DNA of 64,000 nucleotides from Streptomyces cyanogenus (lineage in GTDB: Bacteria > Actinomycetota > Actinomycetes > Streptomycetales > Streptomycetaceae), in NCBI RefSeq assembly GCF_017526105.1, contig NZ_CP071839.1, forward strand, positions 3,090,501 through 3,154,500, in the 5' to 3' direction. The position numbers and the translations under genes were made by a program. A model generated the notes under the pieces. That model saw only the letters and a program-made list of their open reading frames with translations. It had not been told where the DNA came from and ran no database searches. Below are positions 58,153 through 64,000 of the stretch, one piece after another; the first letter of the stretch is position 1, and every line of letters starts with the position of its first letter.

Positions 58153-58598
58153 CACCGCCACTCCCCGCCCGGCTCCCGGTCGGCCTCGGCGGCCTGCGCC
58201 CTGGCGTGCTCCTCGGCCTTGCCGCGGGTGGCCTTGGCGTCGGCGGGAAGTTCGAGCTCGGGGCAGTCCTTCCACAGCCGCTCCAGCGCGTAGAAGACCC
58301 GCTCCTCGCTGTGCTGGACGTGGACGACGATGTCGACGTAGTCGAGCAGGATCCAGCGGGATTCGCGGTCGCCCTCGCGGCGGACCGGCTTGGCGCCGAG
58401 TTCCTTCTGCAGGCGCTCCTCGATCTCGTCGACGATGGCCTTGACCTGGCGGTCGTTCGGCGCGGAGGCCAGCAGGAAGGCGTCCGTGATCGACAGCACG
58501 TCGCTCACGTCGTAGGCGATGACGTCGTGGGCGAGCTTGTCGGCCGCTGCCTGCGCGGCGGTGTTGATGAGCTCAAGAGAACGGTCGGTGGCGGTCAC
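58152..58598 (-). CDS. rsfS: ribosomal silencing factor RsfS
   Basis: Binds L14 and blocks 30S-50S joining during nutrient limitation. The 148-residue protein has TDRSLELINTAAQAAADKLA, LSITDAFLLASAPNDRQVKA and RESRWILLDYVDIVVHVQHS, the RsfS/Iojap hallmarks. The GTG start has GGAAAG upstream; the earlier in-frame ATG at 58658 adds an unrelated extension. It lies 126 bases from the LCP gene with an intervening hairpin, so it probably has its own promoter. The order nadD-LCP-rsfS-phosphatase is a conserved actinobacterial neighbourhood. Confidence 0.95.
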   Translation of the reverse strand: MTATDRSLELINTAAQAAADKLAHDVIAYDVSDVLSITDAFLLASAPNDRQVKAIVDEIEERLQKELGAKPVRREGDRESRWILLDYVDIVVHVQHSEERVFYALERLWKDCPELELPADAKATRGKAEEHARAQAAEADREPGGEWR

Positions 58599-58654
58599 TA
58601 CATGGCTTTCCGTCGGCGGGCTTTTGACATCAAGGGTCTCACGGACCGCCCGGC

Positions 58655-58689
58655 GCACCCCACGTGATTACGGCAGGCACGTGGGGTGC
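58655..58689 (-). terminator. perfect 12-bp stem-loop between the LCP gene and rsfS
   Basis: GCACCCCACGTG (58655-58666) pairs exactly with 58678-58689 around an 11-base loop. It ends 36 bases downstream of the LCP gene stop on the minus strand. Confidence 0.7.
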
Positions 58690-58724
58690 CCCCCGGCCGC
58701 GCTCCCGGCGGAGGCGGCTCGGGG

Positions 58725-60479
58725 TCAGGAGGAGGAGGGCTTGTAGTCGCCGCCGAGGATCACCGAGACATCGGCGCCGGAGGACACGTTGCCCTTGGTG
58801 ACCGAGCCGGCGGGCAGGCCGAGGGTCTTGGCGACCTCGGTGGCGTTCGCCTTGTCGGCGCTGTCCGCGTAGAGCACCTTCGAGGTGGCCTCGGTGCCGG
58901 AGGCGCTGCCGCCCTCCAGGAAGGTGAAGCCGCCGTTGAGGAGCACGACGCGGGCCTTCTCGGTGTCGTCCTTCACCCCGGTGGCGTTCTGCACGGAGAC
59001 CCGGACCGCGGAGCCGGCGGCGGGGCTCTTGGCGGTGCCGCCGAGGATGTCCTTCACCACACTGCCGCTGGTCTGCGCGCTGAGGGTGCCGTCGGTCTGC
59101 ACGGGCAGCAGGGCGGTCTTGTAGTCGCCGCTCTTGGCCAGGTCGGCGAGCTTGGCGAGGAAGGCGCCGAGGTCCTTGTCGGTGAGCGGCGGGTCGAGGA
59201 TCTGCGCCAGGGTCTGCACGGTGGTCGTGGCGGACGACGGGTCGGAGGACATCTTGCGCAGCACACCCTGCATGACCTGCCCGAACCGTTCCAGCTGGGC
59301 GTTCTGGGACTCGCCGGCGGCGCGGTAGGTGGCGTAGGCGACGGCCATCTTGCCGCTGAGGGTCTGGTTCCGGCCCTTGTGGACGAGCGGCGAGGCGCCC
59401 TTCTTCTTGGCGTCCGGGTCGGGCACGTCCGCGGTGGTGTCGATCTCGATGTTGCCGACGAGTTCGACGAGGTTCTGCAGGTAGGGCGTGTCCAGGCGCC
59501 AGGTGCCCTGGATGCTGGTGCCGAGGACCGTGTCGAGCTGGTCGCGGGTGCCGGAGGCTCCGTCGTCGTCCACGGACTTGGCGAGGGTCGTGGTGGAGCC
59601 GTCGTCGTCGGTCAGCGCGAGGGAGTTGGGCAGCAGGACGGTGGTGCCCTGCTTGGTGGTGGTGTTGTCGACCAGCAGCGCTGTGGAGGTGCCGCCCTTG
59701 GCGGTGTTGTGCAGGTGGACGACGAGCACGTCGCGTTTCTGGGCGGCGACGGGTGTGGCGCTGCCGGCCTTGCCGTCCGAGGAGGACAGGCCGGGCAGTT
59801 TTCCGGCGAACCAGAGGTAGCCGACACCGCCGACCGCGACGAGGGCGAGGACGACGAGGAGGGCGGTGATCCGGCTGCGCGCGCGGCGCCGGGCCTCCTC
59901 GCGGCGCTCGGTGCGGTTCTCGGTGAACTTCAGCCAGTCGATGACGTCCTCGGAGTCGCCGTCGGGGTCCTCGACGAAGGCGAACTGCTCGGTGCGGTAG
60001 TCCCGTTCCCCCGCCGGGGGCTCGGTGTCCGCCGGGGTCCGGGTGTCCTGCGGGATCCGGGTGTCGTCCGGGACGCGCATGTCCTCCGCTGGGCCGGCCT
60101 GCTGCGGGATGTAGGCGGTCTGCTCGGCGATCCGGGGCTGCTGTCCACTGCTCGCCGTCTGCCCGTAGGGGTCGTAGCCCGTGACGTCCTGGGTGCCGGT
60201 GGCATACGGGTCGTACGGGGCCTGCGAGCCGTAGGGGTCGTAGGCGGGCTGCTGCCGGCCGGTGTCGTAGGAGGGCGCTGCTTGCTGCCGGCCGGTGGCG
60301 TAGGCGTCGTAGCCGTAGCCCTGCTGCTGGGTGTACGGGTCGTAGGTGGCCTGCTGGGCCTGGGGGGCCTGCTGTGCCGGGATCTGCCGGTACACCGGCT
60401 GGCCGTACTCGTCGTAGCCGACGACTTCGTACGGGCCGGCGCCGTAGCCTGCGTCCCCCGCGTCGTATCGGTCGTTCAC
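58725..60479 (-). CDS. LytR-CpsA-Psr (LCP) family protein with degenerate active site
   Basis: A 584-residue membrane protein. A long cytoplasmic N-terminus (about 210 residues) is rich in YDPYxxQ-like repeats (TYDPYTQQQGYGYD). One transmembrane helix (ITALLVVLALVAVGGVGYLW) leads to an LCP-like domain (about 240-470) and a LytR_C domain (VRVSVQNATGVKDDTEKARV). LCP enzymes attach cell-wall polymers using conserved Arg and Asp residues. Here the usual IPRDT-type segment reads VLLPNSLALT and the ALAYARxR block reads AVAYATYRAAG, so key arginines are missing. It is probably a non-catalytic homologue. GTG start; nadD lies directly upstream. Confidence 0.82.
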   Translation of the reverse strand: MNDRYDAGDAGYGAGPYEVVGYDEYGQPVYRQIPAQQAPQAQQATYDPYTQQQGYGYDAYATGRQQAAPSYDTGRQQPAYDPYGSQAPYDPYATGTQDVTGYDPYGQTASSGQQPRIAEQTAYIPQQAGPAEDMRVPDDTRIPQDTRTPADTEPPAGERDYRTEQFAFVEDPDGDSEDVIDWLKFTENRTERREEARRRARSRITALLVVLALVAVGGVGYLWFAGKLPGLSSSDGKAGSATPVAAQKRDVLVVHLHNTAKGGTSTALLVDNTTTKQGTTVLLPNSLALTDDDGSTTTLAKSVDDDGASGTRDQLDTVLGTSIQGTWRLDTPYLQNLVELVGNIEIDTTADVPDPDAKKKGASPLVHKGRNQTLSGKMAVAYATYRAAGESQNAQLERFGQVMQGVLRKMSSDPSSATTTVQTLAQILDPPLTDKDLGAFLAKLADLAKSGDYKTALLPVQTDGTLSAQTSGSVVKDILGGTAKSPAAGSAVRVSVQNATGVKDDTEKARVVLLNGGFTFLEGGSASGTEATSKVLYADSADKANATEVAKTLGLPAGSVTKGNVSSGADVSVILGGDYKPSSS

Positions 60480-60495
60480 CGGTGCCCCTCTCGGC

Positions 60496-61167
60496 TCACT
60501 CGCCGCGGTACAGCTCGCGCTTGTCGATGTAGCGCACGACTCCGTCGGGCACCATGTACCAGATGGGGTCCCCCTTGGCGACTCTCGCGCGGCAGTCCGT
60601 GGAGGAGATGGCGAGCGCCGGCACCTCCACGAGCGAGACGCCGCCTTCCGGCAGACCCGGGTCGGTCAGGTGGTGGCCGGGGCGGGTGACGCCGATGAAG
60701 TGCGCGAGGGAGAACAGTTCCTCCGAGTCGCGCCAGGTCAGCAGCTGGGCCAGGGCGTCGGCGCCGGTGATGAAGAAGAGGTCGGTGTCCGGGTTCAGGG
60801 CACGCAGGTCACGCAGGGTGTCGACGGTGTAGGTCGGGCCGCCGCGGTCGATGTCGATACGGCTGACGGAGAACTGCGGGTTCTCGGCGGTCGCGATGAC
60901 CGTCATCAGGTAGCGGTCCTCGGCCGGGGAGACCTTGCGGTGGGACTTCTGCCAGGGCTGGCCGGTGGGGACGAACACCACCTCGTCCAGCTGGAACTGC
61001 GCGGCGACCTCGCTGGCCGCCACGAGGTGCCCGTGGTGGATCGGGTCGAACGTTCCGCCCATGACGCCCAGGCGCCGCTTGCCCGTGTGGACGGGGCCGT
61101 TGCCCGGTCCGTACTGCGGGTGCTTCACCGTGTCGTCGGCTGCCTCGTGCGCCGGACCGGTAGGCAT
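60496..61167 (-). CDS. nadD: nicotinate-nucleotide adenylyltransferase
   Basis: Adenylates nicotinate mononucleotide in NAD synthesis; 223 residues. The nucleotidyltransferase motif is [12 protein letters not shown] (near residue 36), and the C-terminal ISSTDCRAR is the ISST-type ATP-binding block. [14 protein letters not shown] and [13 protein letters not shown] are other family blocks. I chose ATG 61167 (MPTGPAH) because GGGAGAG lies eight bases upstream; the ATG at 61182 lacks a good site. It is followed 16 bases later by the LCP gene on the same strand. Confidence 0.93.
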   Translation of the reverse strand: MPTGPAHEAADDTVKHPQYGPGNGPVHTGKRRLGVMGGTFDPIHHGHLVAASEVAAQFQLDEVVFVPTGQPWQKSHRKVSPAEDRYLMTVIATAENPQFSVSRIDIDRGGPTYTVDTLRDLRALNPDTDLFFITGADALAQLLTWRDSEELFSLAHFIGVTRPGHHLTDPGLPEGGVSLVEVPALAISSTDCRARVAKGDPIWYMVPDGVVRYIDKRELYRGE

Positions 61168-61238
61168 GTCCTGCTCTCCCATGCGTGCAGACCCTACCGG
61201 CCCGGTCTCGGACGTCCGGCCGGGGACGGGGTCCCCGC

Positions 61239-61403
61239 TCAGCGGTCGCGGTTGAAGCGCGTGGTGATCCACAGCAGCAGGAGCAGGATGATCAGGGCGC
61301 TGCCGCCGGTGACGGCCGGGTTCAGGCTGTTGTGGTTTCCGCCGTGCTCCTCGCCCTCGGCGGCAAGGGTGACCAACTGGGCTGCGGCGCTGTGGAAGCT
61401 CAT
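61239..61403 (-). CDS. 54-residue single-pass membrane protein
   Basis: [20 protein letters not shown] begins a soluble, acidic N-terminus. One transmembrane helix follows ([15 protein letters not shown]), with the basic tail NRDR. The frame has no stop and normal codon use, and it is below usual length cutoffs. It sits 71 bases upstream of nadD on the same strand. The same size and topology recur in the next gene. No ribosome site is strong. Possibly a small membrane-regulatory peptide; function unknown. Confidence 0.68.
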   Translation of the reverse strand: MSFHSAAAQLVTLAAEGEEHGGNHNSLNPAVTGGSALIILLLLLWITTRFNRDR

Positions 61404-61570
61404 CTTCGGCAGGACCTATCGCGTGTGGGCGGGATAAAGATGTCGGCTCATCGTAAGCGGGCGGCCCCGCGGCGATCACCCCGACTCCGCCGTTGGGGCC
61501 GGAGGGTGCCGGCGGCACGGCCGCGGCGGAGATCGTCGGCCGCGCGGCGGCGGGGAACCTTCCCCGCTCG

Positions 61571-61735
61571 TCAGTCGTCTTTCCGCTTGTAGCCGCGCAG
61601 CAGGAACCACGCGGTCAGTACACAGCCGAGGACCATCACGATCAGCACGACGCGGAGCAGGTTTCCCGTCCCGTGCTGCTGGACGGCGCTCGCGGCGGCC
61701 TCGGTCAACCATGCGGCTGCGGGATGGTGCTCCAT
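61571..61735 (-). CDS. second 54-residue single-pass membrane protein
   Basis: [20 protein letters not shown] precedes a hydrophobic helix ([20 protein letters not shown]) and a Lys/Arg-rich tail ([10 protein letters not shown]). AAGGAG lies 8 bases before the ATG, supporting real translation. Length matches the neighbouring gene at 61239 exactly, though the sequences share only the layout. The positive-inside rule places the tail in the cytoplasm. Function unknown. Confidence 0.72.
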   Translation of the reverse strand: MEHHPAAAWLTEAAASAVQQHGTGNLLRVVLIVMVLGCVLTAWFLLRGYKRKDD

Positions 61736-61838
61736 GGCGTGGTCTCCTTCGGGTGTACTGCCGGTCCACGGTATCTCCGCCTAGGCTGGGCCTCTCCTCG
61801 GGGGCACAGTGGGCACTCACACGCACATGGGGGAAGAC

Positions 61839-62924
61839 ATGTCCGACGACGGCCGGCAGCACACGGGGCACGAGCGGGTGCCGAGCAGGCAGCGCAGGCG
61901 CTTCCCCGGGATCTCCACGCGCGCGTACGAGCATCCGGCCGACCGCTCGGCACTGGTCGCGCTGCGCAAGCTGAGCGGGTTCGACACGGTCTTCAAGGCG
62001 CTCAGCGGGCTCCTGCCGGAGCGCAGTCTGCGGCTGCTGTTCCTGTCGGACTCGGTGCGGGTCTCCGAGCGGCAGTTCTCCCACCTGCACGACATGCTGC
62101 TGGACGCCTGTTACATCCTGGACCTGGAGAAGGTCCCGCCGATGTACGTCACGCAGGATCCCCGGCCGAACGCGATGTGCATCGGTCTGGACGAGCCGAT
62201 CATCGTGGTCAGCACGGGGCTGGTGGAGCTGCTCGACGAGGAGGAGATGCGGGCGGTCGTCGGGCACGAGGTGGGGCACGCGCTCTCCGGGCACGCGGTC
62301 TACCGCACCATCCTGCTGTTCCTGACGAACCTCGCGCTGAAGGTCGCCTGGATCCCGCTGGGCAACCTCGCGGTCATGGCGATCATCACGGCGCTGCGGG
62401 AGTGGTTCCGCAAGTCGGAGCTGTCCGCCGACCGGGCGGGCCTGCTGGTCGGCCAGGACGTCCGGGCCTCGATGCGGGGCCTGATGAAGATCGCGGGCGG
62501 CAACCATCTGCACGAGATGAACGTGGACGCGTTCCTGGAGCAGGCCGAGGAGTACGAAGCCGGGGGCGATCTGCGCGACTCCGTGCTGAAGATCCTGAAC
62601 GTGCTGCCGCGCTCGCACCCGTTCACCACCGTGCGGGCCGCCGAGCTGAAGAAGTGGTCCGAGTCCCGGGACTACCAGCGGCTCATGGACGGCCACTACC
62701 CGCGACGCAACGAGGACAAGGACGCCTCCGTCAGCGACTCCTTCCGCGAGTCGGCGGCCAGCTACGCCAGCGATGTGAAGGACTCCAAGGACCCGCTGAT
62801 GAAGCTGGTCACGGACCTCGCGGGCGGCGCGGGCGGCCTGGGCGGCCGGGTCCGCCGAGGCTTCGACGGCTTCCGGAGCCCGCCGCCGGCCAAGGGAGAC
62901 ACGCCGGGCGGGGACGAGGAGTAG
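61839..62924 (+). CDS. M48 family zinc metallopeptidase
   Basis: A 361-residue membrane-associated peptidase. The zinc motif is VVGHEVGHALSGHA (HExxH, near residue 148), with the third ligand region ELSADRAGLL. Hydrophobic helices flank the site (TILLFLTNLALKVAWIPLG). A disordered N-terminus and a C-terminal Gly/Arg-rich tail extend beyond the core. I chose ATG 61839 because GGGGGA lies five bases upstream; the GTG at 61809 is weaker. TAGGCT near 61781 is a candidate -10 box. It may act in membrane-protein quality control, as HtpX does. Confidence 0.86.
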   Translation: MSDDGRQHTGHERVPSRQRRRFPGISTRAYEHPADRSALVALRKLSGFDTVFKALSGLLPERSLRLLFLSDSVRVSERQFSHLHDMLLDACYILDLEKVPPMYVTQDPRPNAMCIGLDEPIIVVSTGLVELLDEEEMRAVVGHEVGHALSGHAVYRTILLFLTNLALKVAWIPLGNLAVMAIITALREWFRKSELSADRAGLLVGQDVRASMRGLMKIAGGNHLHEMNVDAFLEQAEEYEAGGDLRDSVLKILNVLPRSHPFTTVRAAELKKWSESRDYQRLMDGHYPRRNEDKDASVSDSFRESAASYASDVKDSKDPLMKLVTDLAGGAGGLGGRVRRGFDGFRSPPPAKGDTPGGDEE

Positions 62925-63327
62925 ACGGGGAGCAGCACCGAGCCCGGACCCGACGGGCCCCGACCTGACCGGCTCACGCCGACGGATTCGGGCTCGCGTC
63001 GGCAAACTCCGGCTCGCGCCGACGGGCTCAGGCTCGGGACGACGGACTCCGGATCGGGCCGACGGACTCGGGCCCGGGTTCGCGCCGACGGGCTCGCGAC
63101 TGAGCACCACGGGGTCCCGCCCCGCCCACGGCTCGCTGCCCGACACCGCCCAGCGCTCAGGCCCCGCGCCGGGGCTCCCTCCTGGGACCACCCCGCTACC
63201 CCGCACGCCCCCCGCCCAGCGCCCCCGCCGCCACCCCCACGGGCCCCCTCCGGGCACCACCCCACGCTGCCCCTGGTACCGGCGCCCTCACCGCAGCGTC
63301 CGGCACCGATCGACGCCCCGGTGCCGT
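62925..63327. other. 403-base intergenic gap with a repeat array
   Basis: No gene was recognised. The first part carries a 20-bp tandem array (62978-63103). The rest (63104-63327) is Pro/Gly/Arg-rich shadow sequence in all frames without a ribosome site. Confidence 0.6.
62978..63103. repeat. 20-bp tandem repeat array
   Basis: Four consecutive 20-base units (62978-63057) of the type GCCGACGGACTCGGGCTCGC are followed by a 26-base variant and a final partial copy. The units differ at several positions, so it is an old minisatellite. It differs from the 14-bp array at 38960 in period. Confidence 0.75.
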
Positions 63328-64000
63328 TCAGATCTTCGGCTGCGCCCCGCCGGCCAGGGTGCCGCACAGGGCCGGGGCGCTGTCCGTCTCGTAGGGGTTG
63401 GTGCCCGCGGGGCCGCCTGATTTGGCGGTCTGGCCGGCCAGGAGGGGGCGGAGGTAGGCGGAGGAGTCCTCGGCGCAGGCGAGGGGGCCTGCCTGGACGT
63501 AGGAGGTGATCAGCTGGACCTGGTGGGTGCGCAGGTCGTCACGGTCGAAGTGGAAGGTGAGCGCGCGGCGGACCGTGAAGAGGGAGGCGGGGGACTCGGA
63601 GGCGGCGCCGGTGGGGCGCAGGGCGTAGACGAAGGTGTGGTCGGCGGTGACCTCCAGCGTCGTCGAGTCCGCCTCGGTGGCCTGCAGGCTGCCGGAGACG
63701 CGGATCCTGTTGTCGGCCAGCTGGGCCCGGGCGGGGTCGATGCGGACCACCCAGCCCGTGGGCACGTGCCGGCCGTCCGCCGCCGGGTGGTCGAAGCTCT
63801 GGTCGAACTGGTCGAGCTGCTCGGAGTCGACCAGGGCGCGGGCGGGCCGAACCTCGCGGCCGGTGAGCACCTCGGGGTAGAGCGAGGAGCGGACGATGTA
63901 GTCCTTGACGGTGGTGAGGGCGGTCACCACCTGGCTGTCGGAGAAGTGGGCGGTGCTGCGCGAGGCCGGCAGGGGGATGCCCTCGGCGCCGGCCTCGAAC
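63328..64000 (-). CDS. exported protein of unknown function, 3' end only
   Basis: The frame is open to the right edge of the window, so the N-terminus lies outside; at least 223 residues are visible. Visible segments include STAHFSDSQVVTALTTVKDY, HVPTGWVVRIDPARAQLADN and LTFHFDRDDLRTHQVQLITS, with cysteines in GPLACAEDSS and APALCGTLAG that could form a disulfide. The beta-rich content suggests the extracellular C-terminal part of a secreted or membrane-anchored protein, but no signal sequence can be seen. The frame ends after the repeat-rich gap. Family not recognised. Confidence 0.65.
   Translation of the reverse strand, partial: FEAGAEGIPLPASRSTAHFSDSQVVTALTTVKDYIVRSSLYPEVLTGREVRPARALVDSEQLDQFDQSFDHPAADGRHVPTGWVVRIDPARAQLADNRIRVSGSLQATEADSTTLEVTADHTFVYALRPTGAASESPASLFTVRRALTFHFDRDDLRTHQVQLITSYVQAGPLACAEDSSAYLRPLLAGQTAKSGGPAGTNPYETDSAPALCGTLAGGAQPKI

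Overview
This is high-GC (about 72-73%) chromosomal DNA with Streptomyces-type codon bias, GTG/TTG starts, AGGAGG-type ribosome sites and leaderless genes. Gene content and order (era, phoH-ybeY-CBS protein, rnz, tricorn protease, hrcA-dnaJ2, hemW, lepA, rpsT, holA, comEA/comEC, leuS, rsfS, nadD) look like the conserved core of a Streptomyces chromosome; from memory this is close to the S. coelicolor SCO2530-SCO2583 neighbourhood. No phage, integrase, transposase, CRISPR array or biosynthetic gene cluster was seen.

Layout. 0-4.3 kb: a sugar module (beta-glucosidase cut by the window edge, MFS permease) and a divergent pair of oxidoreductase and MmyB-type regulator. 4.3-10 kb: era; an ammonium transporter/PII pair behind a GlnR-like box; a three-gene set of exported proteins resembling a WxL cell-surface system. 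10.2-13.8 kb: a deaminase-fold protein lacking its zinc site, then MmcQ/YjbR, CBS transporter, ybeY and phoH. 14-16.8 kb: PfkB kinase and glucarate dehydratase behind an internally deleted remnant of the next pathway gene (kdgD). 17-25.6 kb: adenine-deaminase-like enzyme, rnz, HIT, tricorn protease, lipoprotein, VOC protein, rsmE and nitronate monooxygenase. 25.7-38.9 kb: dnaJ2-hrcA with CIRCE, two genes that look leaderless, hemW, SpoIIE-type phosphatase, acyl-CoA synthetase, lepA, rpsT, holA. 39-49.5 kb: small acidic protein, nat, comEC/comEA, degV, membrane protein, and leuS behind a leucine attenuator whose 12-residue leader peptide has three consecutive Leu codons. 49.8-57.4 kb: a two-gene membrane redox module, then a segment bounded by two identical tRNA-Ala(GGC) genes. 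57.5-64 kb: phosphoglycerate-mutase-like phosphatase, rsfS, a degenerate LCP protein, nadD, two 54-codon membrane-protein genes, an M48 peptidase and the 3' end of an exported protein.

How genes work together. Housekeeping dominates: ribosome assembly and translation (era, ybeY, rsmE, lepA, rpsT, rsfS, leuS, tRNA-Ala), RNA maturation (rnz), chaperones (hrcA/dnaJ2), replication (holA) and cofactor synthesis (hemW, nadD). The accessory parts are the nitrogen module, the WxL-like set, the decaying glucarate pathway and the flavoprotein/ferredoxin/cytochrome b pair.

Limits. Function calls rest on motifs read by eye and family memory; no database search was run. Promoter, operator and terminator calls are pattern-based.
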